Shown here one piece after another: positions 25,530 to 33,977 of a stretch of DNA of 64,000 nucleotides (position 1 is its first letter; every line of letters starts with the position of its first letter). The DNA is taken from assembly GCA_038238915.1 (NCBI GenBank), contig JBBSFH010000017.1, forward strand, positions 15,437-79,436, written 5' to 3'. Position numbers and translations under genes: made by a program. The notes below the pieces were generated by a model, which made no database searches, had not been told where the DNA came from, and saw nothing but the letters and a program-made list of their open reading frames with translations. This DNA is from JAVVHE01 sp038238915 (GTDB lineage Bacteria > Pseudomonadota > Alphaproteobacteria > Sphingomonadales > Sphingomonadaceae).

Positions 25530-27008
25530 ATGACTTTCGATCAACTGGGCTTGTCCGAAGACTTGCTGCGCGCGGTGACCGACGCGGGCTATACCACGCC
25601 GACCCCGATCCAGATGCAGACCATCCCCGCCGTGCTGATGGGCAAGGATGTGATCGGCGTCGCGCAGACCGGCACGGGCAAGACCGCCGCATTCGTGCTC
25701 CCGATGATCGATATTCTTGGCGAGGGGCGCGCGCGCGCGCGGATGCCGCGTTCGCTGATCATCGCGCCGACGCGCGAATTGGCGCAGCAGGTGAGCGAGA
25801 ACTTCGTCAAATACGGCCGCAACCACAAGCTCACCATGGTACTGCTGATCGGTGGCGTCGCGTTCGGCGATCAGGACCGCGCTTTGACGCAGGGCGTGGA
25901 CGTGCTGATCTGCACCCCCGGCCGCTTTCTCGACCAGTTCGAGCGCGGCAAGATACTTCTGAGTGGTGTCGAGATATTGGTGATCGACGAGGCGGACCGG
26001 ATGCTCGACATGGGCTTCATCCCCGATGTCGAACGCATCTGCTCGTTGTTGCCGCCCAAACGCCAGACATTGCTGTTTTCCGCCACGATGCCCGGCCCGG
26101 TAAAGAAGCTCGCGGACAAGTTCCTGCGCGAACCCAAGCTGATCGAGACCAGCCGCGCGGCAAGCACCAACGCGGACATCACGCAGTTACTGGTACAGGT
26201 TGGATCGCGCGGCAAACGCGAGGCGCTGCGGCGGATATTGCTGCAACCTGAAGTCACCAGCGCGATGGTGTTCAGCAATCGCAAGACCACAGTGCGCGAG
26301 CTATACGATAGTCTCAAGAAAGCGGGCGTCCGCGTCGGACAGATCCATGGCGACATGGAACAGCCCGAGCGCCTGCGCGAACTCGATCGCTTCCGCGGCG
26401 ACGAGATCAACGTGCTAGTCGCCAGCGACGTCGCCGCGCGCGGGCTGGACATCAAGGGCGTCAGCCACGTCATCAACTACGACGTCCCCCACCACGCCGA
26501 GGATTACGTCCACCGCATCGGCCGCACCGGCCGCGCGGGCAACACCGGCACCGCGATCACCTTGGCCACCGAAGACGATGCCGAGAAGATCGCCGATGTC
26601 GAAAAGCTGATCGGCCAGCCGATCCCGCGCGAAGGCGTGCCCGCAAAGGCGGCGTCTCCCGCCGCCCAGCCGGTGTCCGACACCGCCGAAGACCCCACCC
26701 CTCGCGCCAGCGACCGCCGCCGAGCCGGAGCCAAACCCCGCGCCGCCTCGGCCGACCGCGCCGCCCGCGCCCCCCGCGCCCAGCCCGATCGCACCCCCGA
26801 ACCCGCCCGCGCCCGCGACCCCCGCCCACCCCGCGACCCCCGCCCCGAACGCGAACCCCGCGAAGCGCGTGCGCCACGGCGCGAACCCGAGGTGCGCGCT
26901 GCGCCAGTGCCACGCGCCGCGCCCAAGGCTGCCGCCAACGGCAATAGCGAGCGCGTGTGGGAGGGGCCGGTCCCGGCCTTCTTGGGGGTTTCGGCGCGCG
27001 CGGCCTGA
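25530..27008 (+). CDS. DEAD-box ATP-dependent RNA helicase (RhlE-like)
   Basis: About 492 residues. Q motif YTTPTPIQMQTIPAVL, motif I AQTGTGKT, motif II VIDEADRMLD, motif III SAT, then DVAARGLDIKGV and HRIGRTGRAG. The C-terminal ~130 residues are a disordered Arg/Pro/Ala tail typical of RhlE-type cold-shock or ribosome-assembly helicases. The start ATG at 25530 is preceded by AGGA; a longer frame to 25482 is less likely. The end lies about 50 bases before the convergent Abi gene. Confidence 0.92.
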   Translation: MTFDQLGLSEDLLRAVTDAGYTTPTPIQMQTIPAVLMGKDVIGVAQTGTGKTAAFVLPMIDILGEGRARARMPRSLIIAPTRELAQQVSENFVKYGRNHKLTMVLLIGGVAFGDQDRALTQGVDVLICTPGRFLDQFERGKILLSGVEILVIDEADRMLDMGFIPDVERICSLLPPKRQTLLFSATMPGPVKKLADKFLREPKLIETSRAASTNADITQLLVQVGSRGKREALRRILLQPEVTSAMVFSNRKTTVRELYDSLKKAGVRVGQIHGDMEQPERLRELDRFRGDEINVLVASDVAARGLDIKGVSHVINYDVPHHAEDYVHRIGRTGRAGNTGTAITLATEDDAEKIADVEKLIGQPIPREGVPAKAASPAAQPVSDTAEDPTPRASDRRRAGAKPRAASADRAARAPRAQPDRTPEPARARDPRPPRDPRPEREPREARAPRREPEVRAAPVPRAAPKAAANGNSERVWEGPVPAFLGVSARAA

Positions 27009-27056
27009 TGATTGAGCCGGTAAGTTATGGCTTATGCGTCCGCCCGAACGAGCACA

Positions 27057-27863
27057 TCAAGCGACGAAAGAATCTAGTGCGGCATGCAACGCGGCGGCTT
27101 GCTTTTCCGTTGCTTCAAGGTCTGGCCCAATCATCTTTAGAAGCGGTGTGGGCAAAGCTGAGTCAGCATGAAGCAGGTTTTCTCCTACAAACTTTATCGA
27201 TACGAGAGCATCGCGCAGTCTCCTGCGTAAAACGGGTTCATGGTGCGCGAGCCTGTTGCGCGCTTGATAGAGCACTTCCAGATTTTCTGCGACAGTCGCG
27301 CGCTTCAGCTTCTTGTCGGGAAATGTTCGTTTAAGCGTTGGACGCCATAGGGTTTGCTCGTAATCGGCACTGTAGAGGCGCTTCCATGTATAGAAAGTAG
27401 TCTCGGCAATCACCTTGCCGATCGGAACATTGATCTGCTTGCGTCTTTCGATGGCTCGTTTCAGATGAGGGATCGCTACAGGGCGACCATGAGGAAACGC
27501 CGTCACTTCAAGCGCAGCCTTCTCAGATTGAGAGAGCTTGGCGTACTCGGAACGACGCGCGCTATCCAGAGCTTTTCTGGCATTTTCGTTTTCGGTTTTC
27601 CTCCACTGGAACGGTGCTGGCGGGTGTGTCAGCCAGTCTGGCGTGCCAAAGAACGAAGTCAGGTTGTCTGAAACAGCATTGCGAAGCGCAATTTCGACGC
27701 AGGCGATTACGTTCATGAGTTGAGCGTTGAGCCTGAGCATGTCACGGTGGAGTTCGATCGCGGCGCGAGTGGAGCCGGTCAGCTTTTGAAAGGCTGCGAG
27801 CCGCTCTGGGGAGATCAGCATAGCTAGCTGAGGGATGTCGTTGTCGTCCAGACCCGTTGACAT
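27057..27863 (-). CDS. Abi_2-family abortive infection protein (HEPN RNase-like)
   Basis: A 268-residue protein of the Abi_2/AbiD-AbiF group. The N-terminus ISPERLAAFQKLTGSTRAAI and LMNVIACVEIALRNAVSDNL is the usual first half. Near the C-terminus QARNRLAHHEPV supplies R202-x4-H207, the HEPN ribonuclease motif. These proteins stop phage growth by cleaving RNA or otherwise halting the cell. The gene is clearly more A/T-rich than its neighbours and lies alone, opposite in strand, between a helicase gene and purS, which points to horizontal acquisition. Its start codon overlaps a plus-strand promoter that drives a small structured RNA. Confidence 0.82.
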   Translation of the reverse strand: MSTGLDDNDIPQLAMLISPERLAAFQKLTGSTRAAIELHRDMLRLNAQLMNVIACVEIALRNAVSDNLTSFFGTPDWLTHPPAPFQWRKTENENARKALDSARRSEYAKLSQSEKAALEVTAFPHGRPVAIPHLKRAIERRKQINVPIGKVIAETTFYTWKRLYSADYEQTLWRPTLKRTFPDKKLKRATVAENLEVLYQARNRLAHHEPVLRRRLRDALVSIKFVGENLLHADSALPTPLLKMIGPDLEATEKQAAALHAALDSFVA

Positions 27864-27885
27864 TGGCTCGCTGGTTCCATATTTT
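27857..27885 (+). promoter_or_regulatory. Consensus-like sigma-70 promoter for the RNA upstream of purS
   Basis: A perfect -35 TTGACA (27857-27862), a 17-base spacer and a -10 TATTTT (27880-27885). The start of transcription would be near 27892. The -35 box overlaps the first codon of the minus-strand Abi gene. Confidence 0.7.
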
Positions 27886-27891
27886 CAGAAG

Positions 27892-27983
27892 CGAAAAGTC
27901 GGGGTTCAATCGGCAGTTGTCTTCGGACGGCGGATTCCCGGCTTCCCAGATTAGGGGCATCTCCTGTTGGGGGTGCCCCTTTT
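27892..27983 (+). ncRNA. Candidate structured small RNA beside the Abi_2 gene (or purS leader)
   Basis: Predicted transcript of about 92 nt from the TTGACA/TATTTT promoter to a T run. It folds by eye into nested helices: AAGTCGGG (27896-27903) with CCCGGCTT (27937-27944); directly inside on the 3' side AATC (27908-27911) with GATT (27933-27936); then a 6-bp stem 27916-27921/27926-27931 closed by a TTCG tetraloop; and finally the terminator hairpin. CCCA at 27945-27948 (overlapping shift allowed) could pair with TGGG in the terminator loop as a pseudoknot. No ORF of note lies inside. Either an RNA partner of the Abi protein or a leader for purS. Confidence 0.6.
27953..27983 (+). terminator. 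Intrinsic terminator between the Abi gene and purS
   Basis: AGGGGCATC (27953-27961) pairs with GGTGCCCCT (27972-27980) over 9 bp including one G-T wobble, loop 10 bases, then TTTT (27980-27983) and a second TTTT after GG. It ends the candidate small RNA and lies 68 bases before the purS ATG. Confidence 0.8.
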
Positions 27984-28050
27984 GGTTTTGGGGCGCAATG
28001 GGAAGTCGTCTGACATTGCGAGTTTGCCCACCACCCCCTATCCCCGCCCC

Positions 28051-28290
28051 ATGATCGCCCGCGTCACCATCACCCTCAAGCCTGGCGTGCTCGACCCCCA
28101 GGGCCGCGCCATCCACCACGCGCTCGACGGCCTCGGCTTCGGCGATGTCAACCAAGTACGCCAGGGCAAGCTCATCGAACTCGATCTCGCCGACACCGAT
28201 CCCACCGCCGCCCACACGCGCGTCGATGCCATGTGCCGCCGGTTGCTCGCCAACACCGTGATCGAGGCATACCGGATCGAGATCGCATGA
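28051..28290 (+). CDS. purS: Phosphoribosylformylglycinamidine synthase subunit PurS
   Basis: A 79-residue subunit that bridges PurQ and PurL in purine synthesis. It reads ARVTITLKPGVLDPQGRAIHHALDGLG, shortened here to typical family order (VTITLKPGVLDPQG, then GFGDVNQVRQGKLIELDL, then LLANTVIEAYRIE). The stop overlaps the ATG of purQ (ATGA). purL is not downstream in the window. Confidence 0.93.
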   Translation: MIARVTITLKPGVLDPQGRAIHHALDGLGFGDVNQVRQGKLIELDLADTDPTAAHTRVDAMCRRLLANTVIEAYRIEIA

Positions 28291-28946
28291 AGGCGGCTGT
28301 GATCGTCTTCCCCGGCTCGAACTGCGACCGCGACGTCGCCGTCGCCCTCAAACAGGCAGGTGCCACCGTCACCATGGCGTGGCACGCCGACGCCGAACTC
28401 TCCCGCCAAGACCTGATCGTCCTCCCCGGCGGCTTCGCACACGGCGATTATCTGCGCTGCGGCGCGATGGCCGCGCGCGCCCCCGCGATGGCGGCGGTGC
28501 GCGCGCACGCCGCGCGCGGGGGCCTGGTGCTCGGCTTGTGCAACGGCTTCCAGGTGTTGACCGAGGCGGGGCTGCTGCCGGGCGCGCTGCTGCGCAACGC
28601 CGGGCTGGCCTACGTCTGCCGCGACGTGATCCTCCACGCGGTCAACACCACCACCCCCTTCACGCGCGCCTACGCGGGCGCGGCGACGGTGCGCATCCCG
28701 GTCGGCCATCACGACGGCAACTATTTCGCGGACGAAGCCACGCTCGACCGGCTCGAAGGCGAGGGCCGCATCGCCTTCCGCTATGCGCCCGGAGACAACC
28801 CCAACGGCTCGGCGCGCGACATCGCGGGCGTGCTCAACGAAACCGGCAACGTGCTCGGCATGATGCCCCACCCCGAGCGCCTGTCCGATCCCGCGCACGG
28901 CGGGACCGACGGGCGTCGGCTGTTCGAGGGATTGATGGCGGCCTAG
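28287..28946 (+). CDS. purQ: Phosphoribosylformylglycinamidine synthase subunit PurQ
   Basis: A 219-residue glutaminase subunit. AVIVFPGSNCDRDVA at the N-terminus, LPGGFAHGDYLRCGA, the nucleophile in LGLCNGFQVLTEAGL, and the His/Glu of the triad in MMPHPERLSD. It delivers ammonia to PurL. ATG overlaps the purS stop. It ends 4 bases inside the convergent clpA gene. Confidence 0.95.
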   Translation: MKAAVIVFPGSNCDRDVAVALKQAGATVTMAWHADAELSRQDLIVLPGGFAHGDYLRCGAMAARAPAMAAVRAHAARGGLVLGLCNGFQVLTEAGLLPGALLRNAGLAYVCRDVILHAVNTTTPFTRAYAGAATVRIPVGHHDGNYFADEATLDRLEGEGRIAFRYAPGDNPNGSARDIAGVLNETGNVLGMMPHPERLSDPAHGGTDGRRLFEGLMAA

Positions 28947-31300
28947 GCCTCCACCGCCTCGTCGTCGGGCGCTTCGCTCGCGGCCTCCTCGCCCTTCTTG
29001 CGGCGCGCGGGCTTGGGCTTGGGCGCGGCGGGGGTGATCTCGAAGGCCAGCGCGTCGTCCTTCAGCTCCACGCGCACCTCGCCACCATTCACCAGCTTGC
29101 CGAACAACAGTTCCTCGGCGAGCGGCTGCTTGACCTTCTCCTGGATCAGCCGCCCCATCGGCCGCGCGCCGAACAGCCGGTCGTAACCGCGTTCGGTGAG
29201 CCAAGCCTTCGCCTCGTCGCTGAGCGTGATGTGCACCTCGCGGTCCGCCAGTTGCAGTTCGAGCTCGAGGATGAACTTCTCGACCACGCGCGCCACCATC
29301 GCGGGCGGCAGATAGTCGAACGCCACTACCGCATCCAGACGGTTGCGGAATTCGGGCGAGAACATGCGTTTGATCGCCTCCGCATCGTCGCCTTCGCGCG
29401 CCATCGCGCCAAAGCCCACCGCCTCGCGCGCCATATCCGCCGCGCCCGCATTGGTCGTCATGATCAGGATGACGTTCCTGAAGTCCACCGATTTGCCGTG
29501 GTGGTCGGTCAACTTGCCGTTATCCATCACCTGCAACAGGATATTGAACAGATCGGGGTGTGCCTTCTCGATTTCGTCCAATAACAGCACCGAGTGCGGA
29601 TGCTGGTCGACCGCATCGGTCAGCAACCCCCCCTGATCGAAGCCGACATAGCCCGGAGGCGCGCCGATCAGGCGGCTGACCGAGTGGCGCTCCATATACT
29701 CGCTCATGTCGAAGCGCGTCAGCGGGATGCCCAGGATCGAAGCAAGTTGCTTGGCCACCTCGGTCTTGCCCACGCCCGTCGGCCCGCTGAATAGATAGTT
29801 CCCGATCGGCTTGACCGCATCACGCAGGCCGGCACGCGCGAGCTTGATGGCAGACGCCACCCGCTCGATCGCCTTGTCCTGCCCGAACACCACGCGCTTG
29901 AGATCGGCCTCCAAAGTCGCCAGCGCCGCCTTGTCGTCCGAGCTGACCGATTTGGGCGGAATACGCGCGATCGTGGCAATCACCGCCTCGATCTCCTTTT
30001 GCGTAATGACCTTCTTGCGCTTCTTGATTTCGAGCAGCATCTGGCTTGCTCCCGCCTCGTCGATCACGTCGATCGCCTTGTCGGGCAACTTGCGGTCACT
30101 GATGTAGCGCGCGCTCAGTTCCACCGCAGCCTTGATCGCCTCGGCCGTATATTTGAGTTTGTGATGCTCTTCATAGTAAGGCCGCAGACCTTCCATGATC
30201 AGGATCGCATCCTCGATCGAAGGCTCGTTGACATCGATCTTCTGGAAGCGGCGCAGCAGCGCGCGATCCTTCTCGAAGTGGCTGCGAAACTCCTTGTAGG
30301 TCGTCGAGCCGATGCACCGGATCGCACCCGAACTCAGTGCGGGCTTCAACAGATTGGAAGCATCCATCGCCCCGCCCGAAGTCGCCCCCGCGCCGATCAC
30401 CGTATGGATTTCATCGATGAACAGGATCGCGTGCGGCAGCTTCTCCAGTTCGGTGATGACGTTCTTCAGCCGCTCCTCGAAATCGCCGCGATAGCGCGTG
30501 CCCGCAAGCAAAGCACCCATGTCGAGTGAATAGATCACCGCGGGCTTGAGCACATCGGGCACGTCGCCCTCGATGATCTTGCGCGCCAGGCCTTCGGCGA
30601 TCGCGGTCTTGCCCACTCCAGGCTCGCCCACATACAGCGGATTGTTCTTCGATCGGCGGCACAGGATCTGGATCGTCCGGTCGACCTCGGCGGTACGCCC
30701 GATCAACGGATCGACCTTCCCCAGCTTCGCCTTCTCGTTCAGGTTCACGGTGAACTGCTTGAGCGCGCTCTCGCCGCCCTTGCCCTGCTTGGCGCTCGGC
30801 TTCTCGCTCACATCCTCATCCTTGTCCGCGCCCTTGATCTGCCGCTGCTCACCCATGCCGGGCACCTTGGCGATGCCGTGCGAGATGAACGAAACCGCAT
30901 CGAGCCGCGTCATATCCTCCTGCTGGAGGAAATAGACCGCGTGGCTCTCGCGCTCGGAGAACAGCGCCACGAGCACGTTCGCCCCCGTCACCTCCTCGCG
31001 GCCGCTCGATTGCACATGCAGGATCGCGCGCTGCACCACGCGCTGGAAGCCCGCCGTGGGATTGGGATCGACCTGCTGATCCGCCTTCAGCGAACCCAGT
31101 TCGGTATCGAGATAGTGGGACACCGCCGTCGTCAGATCGTCGAGATCGACCGAGCAGGCACGCATCACCGCGCTCGCGTGCGTGTCCGAGATCAGCGCGA
31201 ACAGCAGGTGTTCGAGCGTGGCATATTCGTGGCGGCGCTTGGCGGATTCGGCCAGCGCGTTGTGGAGCGTGTGTTCGAGTTCGCGGGCGAAGGAGGGCAT
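28943..31300 (-). CDS. clpA: ATP-dependent Clp protease ATP-binding subunit ClpA
   Basis: A 785-residue AAA+ unfoldase that feeds ClpP. Clp N-domain (FARELEHTLHNALAES on), first AAA module GEPGVGKTAIAEGLA with FIDEIHTVIGAG, second module FSGPTGVGKTEVAKQLA with LLLDEIEKAHPD, a Lys/Ala-rich tail. The absence of the long ClpB coiled-coil insert and the presence of the PTGVGKTE/ERHSVSRLIGAPPGYVG block mark it as ClpA. Start at M 31300 with GGAG in front; another ATG 12 bases earlier is less likely. clpS, often upstream, is not found here. Confidence 0.95.
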   Translation of the reverse strand: MPSFARELEHTLHNALAESAKRRHEYATLEHLLFALISDTHASAVMRACSVDLDDLTTAVSHYLDTELGSLKADQQVDPNPTAGFQRVVQRAILHVQSSGREEVTGANVLVALFSERESHAVYFLQQEDMTRLDAVSFISHGIAKVPGMGEQRQIKGADKDEDVSEKPSAKQGKGGESALKQFTVNLNEKAKLGKVDPLIGRTAEVDRTIQILCRRSKNNPLYVGEPGVGKTAIAEGLARKIIEGDVPDVLKPAVIYSLDMGALLAGTRYRGDFEERLKNVITELEKLPHAILFIDEIHTVIGAGATSGGAMDASNLLKPALSSGAIRCIGSTTYKEFRSHFEKDRALLRRFQKIDVNEPSIEDAILIMEGLRPYYEEHHKLKYTAEAIKAAVELSARYISDRKLPDKAIDVIDEAGASQMLLEIKKRKKVITQKEIEAVIATIARIPPKSVSSDDKAALATLEADLKRVVFGQDKAIERVASAIKLARAGLRDAVKPIGNYLFSGPTGVGKTEVAKQLASILGIPLTRFDMSEYMERHSVSRLIGAPPGYVGFDQGGLLTDAVDQHPHSVLLLDEIEKAHPDLFNILLQVMDNGKLTDHHGKSVDFRNVILIMTTNAGAADMAREAVGFGAMAREGDDAEAIKRMFSPEFRNRLDAVVAFDYLPPAMVARVVEKFILELELQLADREVHITLSDEAKAWLTERGYDRLFGARPMGRLIQEKVKQPLAEELLFGKLVNGGEVRVELKDDALAFEITPAAPKPKPARRKKGEEAASEAPDDEAVEA

Positions 31301-31396
31301 CGCAGTCTCCATGGCCGGGGGGCGGGGCGTCGCCCGGCTATGGTGCGAATGTCATCCTGCTTTGGGCGGCGCGCAAGCCCTTGACAGCGTTTGGGT

Positions 31397-31597
31397 CTAG
31401 CCGCGTCGGAACAGCGCGTCGGCGGCGGCGCGGGTGGTGCTGGCGGCGTCGCGCTTGGCGCGCGTGCGCAGCGTCTCGGCTTGCAATGCGGCGATCCGCG
31501 AATCGAGTTCGGCGACGCTCAGCGGATCGAGGTCTTGGCGTGCGAGCGCGGCGAGGGGATCGTCGCTGCGCGCGGGAAGGAGATCGTCGGCGTCCAC
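31397..31597 (-). CDS. DUF1192 domain protein
   Basis: A 66-residue alphaproteobacterial small protein. DPLAALARQDLDPLSVAELD matches the conserved DUF1192 core (limited here to DLDPLSVAELDSRIAALQAE), then a short coiled-coil and AADALFRRG at the end. GTG start at 31597. Function unknown; usually acidic N-terminus and cytosolic. Confidence 0.85.
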   Translation of the reverse strand: MDADDLLPARSDDPLAALARQDLDPLSVAELDSRIAALQAETLRTRAKRDAASTTRAAADALFRRG

Positions 31598-31733
31598 CGG
31601 CCCATTATAGCGGTCGTGACCTGATCAATCCACACCGAACCACCTACGCTCTTGCATCACTGCTCTTGCAGCACCGGCGATTACCGCCCTATCTGCTAGC
31701 GTAAACAGCAAGCAAAAAGCGACCCTCGCGGCG

Positions 31734-31955
31734 ATGTTTGTCAACCCTGTCGCAAAGTCGCTCGCATGGAGCCGGATCGAGAACCTTATGGTCGGCATTG
31801 GATGTGTAGTGATCGAGGGCAAGGGCAGCCACGTCGGCTTCGTGCTCGGCGAGGATCGCTGGCCGACGGTGCGTCCGCATCCGCGCAAGGAGGCGAAACC
31901 GTATCAGATTCTCGAAGCGCGCGAGTTCCTCTCACGCAATGGAGTAACGTCTTGA
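31734..31955 (+). CDS. hicA: HicA-like toxin (type II toxin-antitoxin mRNA interferase)
   Basis: A 73-residue double-stranded-RNA-binding-fold protein. The key GKGSHVGFVL (Gly-Ser-His) and WPTVRPHPRKEAKPYQIL match the HicA active-site region, with the catalytic His in GSH. Directly followed by an overlapping HicB gene (its TTG start overlaps the TGA stop). The start ATG 31734 is not strongly supported by a ribosome site. Confidence 0.75.
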   Translation: MFVNPVAKSLAWSRIENLMVGIGCVVIEGKGSHVGFVLGEDRWPTVRPHPRKEAKPYQILEAREFLSRNGVTS

Positions 31956-32290
31956 GCGATGTGATGTGCTACAAGGACTATTCGGCCCGCATCCGCTATT
32001 CGGACGAGGACGAGGCGTTCGTCGGTCGTGTAGCGGGTATCCGCGATATTGTGGGCTTTCACGGCGAGAGTATCGACGAACTGCGCAAGGCCTTCCACGA
32101 GGCGATCGATTTCTATCTGGAAATGAGCGAGCAGACCGGCCTCCCCCCCCAGCGCCCCTACTCCGGCCAGGTCATGTTCCGCATCCCGCCCGAGCTCCAC
32201 GCACGCGCGGCGACCGCCGCCGAACTCGCGGGCAAGAGCCTCAACCAGTGGGCGACCGATGTGCTCGACCGGGCGACCGCGATCGCGTGA
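31952..32290 (+). CDS. hicB: HicB family antitoxin
   Basis: A 112-residue antitoxin with the HicB fold (YKDYSARIRYSDEDEAFVGR, IVGFHGESIDELRKAFHEA) followed by a ribbon-helix-helix DNA-binding tail (PPELHARAATAAELAGKSLN). It neutralises HicA and represses the operon. The TTG at 31952, 8 bases after GGAG and overlapping the hicA stop, is the better start; an ATG at 31964 is possible. Confidence 0.88.
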   Translation: MSDVMCYKDYSARIRYSDEDEAFVGRVAGIRDIVGFHGESIDELRKAFHEAIDFYLEMSEQTGLPPQRPYSGQVMFRIPPELHARAATAAELAGKSLNQWATDVLDRATAIA

Positions 32291-32322
32291 CGGCCTGCCG
32301 CCCGCGCGGTAAGGCTCCGAGC

Positions 32323-33321
32323 ATGACACTCCCCACCACCATGCGCGCCATCGATCCCGCCGGACACGGCGGCCCCGAAGTCCTTCAGCTCGTCGAGCGC
32401 CCCGTTCCCGCGCCCGCGCCGGGCGAGGTGCTGATCCGCGTCCATGCGGCCGGCGTGAACCGGCCCGATATCCTCCAGCGCAAGGGCCGCTACCCGATGC
32501 CGCCCGGCGCGCCCACCATCCCCGGGCTCGAGGTGGCGGGCGAGATCGTCGCGCTCGGTGAAGGCGTGCACCGCTGGCAGGGCGGCGAGAAAGTGACCGC
32601 GCTGCTGATCGGCGGGGGCTATGCAGACTATGCAACCGCGCCCGAGGGACAGTGCCTGCCCATTCCCGGCGCACTCACCATGATCGAGGCCGCGAGCCTC
32701 CCAGAAACGCATTTCACCGTCTGGAAAAACCTGATCGAGGGCGGCAAGCTGCGCGCGGGCGAGATCGCGCTCGTCCACGGCGGCACATCGGGCATCGGCG
32801 TCACCGCGATCCAGGTGGGGCGCGCGATGGGGGCGAGGATCATCGTCACCGTGGGCTCGGCGGCGAAGGCGCGCGCGGCGGTTGAACTCGGGGCCGAGGC
32901 GGCGATCGATTACTCCACCCAGGATTTCGTCACCGAAGTCGAACGGCTGACCGGGGGCAAAGGGGTGGACATCGTGCTCGATATGATCTCGGCCGATTAC
33001 ATCCCCCGCAACCTCGTCTGCCTTGCGCCCGGCGGCCGCCACGTCTCGATTGCAACGCAGCACGGCCAGAAAGCCGAGGTCGATATCGGCCTGATCATGC
33101 GAAAAGGCCTCCACATGACCGGCTCGATGCTGCGCCCGCAGCCCGTCGCGGTCAAAGCCGCGATCGCGCGCCAGCTCGAACGCGAGGTATGGCCTTTGAT
33201 CGCAAGCGGCGGAGTGCGCGCGGTGATCGATCGCACCTACAAACTTGGCGAGGCCGCCGGTGCGCACGCGCGCATGGAAGCATCCACCCACGTCGGCAAG
33301 ATCGTTTTGGAGGTGATATGA
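32323..33321 (+). CDS. NAD(P)H quinone oxidoreductase (zeta-crystallin / PIG3 family)
   Basis: A 332-residue zinc-less medium-chain reductase. GVNRPDILQRKGRYPMPPG matches the PIG3 signature; the NADPH site is VHGGTSGIGVTAIQ. It would reduce quinones by one or two electrons. The ATG of the next gene overlaps its stop (ATGA), so they form a pair likely involved in electrophile detoxification. Confidence 0.88.
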   Translation: MTLPTTMRAIDPAGHGGPEVLQLVERPVPAPAPGEVLIRVHAAGVNRPDILQRKGRYPMPPGAPTIPGLEVAGEIVALGEGVHRWQGGEKVTALLIGGGYADYATAPEGQCLPIPGALTMIEAASLPETHFTVWKNLIEGGKLRAGEIALVHGGTSGIGVTAIQVGRAMGARIIVTVGSAAKARAAVELGAEAAIDYSTQDFVTEVERLTGGKGVDIVLDMISADYIPRNLVCLAPGGRHVSIATQHGQKAEVDIGLIMRKGLHMTGSMLRPQPVAVKAAIARQLEREVWPLIASGGVRAVIDRTYKLGEAAGAHARMEASTHVGKIVLEVI

Positions 33322-33935
33322 GCCTGATCCTGCATGAATTCGCCGCGAGCGGGAACTGCTACAAAATCCGCCTGCTGCTCGCCCATCTCGGCCGCGCCTA
33401 CGAACGGCGCGAATATGATATCCTGAAAGGCGAGACGCGCACGCCGGAATTCCTGGCGAACATCAACAGCAACGGCCGAATCCCGGTGTTGCAGGACGGC
33501 GATCACTTCCTCCCCGAAAGCAACGCCGCGCTGTGGTATCTGGCCGATGGCACGCACTTCATGCCGCACGATGCCTTCACGCGCGCGGATACTTTGCGAT
33601 GGCTGTTCTGGGAGCAGTATAACCACGAGCCTAACATCGCCACGCTGCGCTATTGGGCGACTTACGGCGGTGGCTGGAATGTCCAGCCCGAGGCCAAGCG
33701 CGTGCAGATCCCCGCCAAGCAGGCTGCGGGCGAGGAGGCGCTGGCGATTATGGAATCGCACCTCAAGGGCCGCGCGTGGATGACGGGCACCGCGTTCGGC
33801 ATCGCGGACATCGCGCTCTACGCCTACACGCATGTCGCGGCCGATGGCGGCTTCGATCTGGCGCGCTATCCGCATATCCAGGGCTGGCTGGCCCGCGTCG
33901 CGGACATGCCCGGCCACATCCCGATCGACAGCTGA
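33318..33935 (+). CDS. Glutathione S-transferase family protein
   Basis: A 205-residue GST. The thioredoxin-fold N-domain starts LILHEFAASGNCYKIRLLL and includes GRIPVLQDGDHFLPESNAAL (glutathione-binding ES); the helical domain contains MTGTAFGIADIALYAYTHV with the conserved capping-box Asp. Coupled to the quinone reductase. It ends just before repeat copy C. Confidence 0.88.
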   Translation: MSLILHEFAASGNCYKIRLLLAHLGRAYERREYDILKGETRTPEFLANINSNGRIPVLQDGDHFLPESNAALWYLADGTHFMPHDAFTRADTLRWLFWEQYNHEPNIATLRYWATYGGGWNVQPEAKRVQIPAKQAAGEEALAIMESHLKGRAWMTGTAFGIADIALYAYTHVAADGGFDLARYPHIQGWLARVADMPGHIPIDS

Positions 33936-33977
33936 TCCTCCCCCTCTGGGGGAGGTGCCCGAAGGGCGGAGGGGGCG
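33934..33977. repeat. Intergenic palindromic repeat, copy C (single unit)
   Basis: One unit, reading GATCCTCCCCC, TCT, GGGGGAGG and ending CGAAGGGCGGAGGGGG. It starts at the stop codon of the GST gene and has no mirrored partner. Confidence 0.85.

Noticed and set aside
28038..29204. A long minus-strand frame opposite purS and purQ
   Set aside because: Antisense to two coupled purine genes; no motif, Arg/Ala-rich composition.
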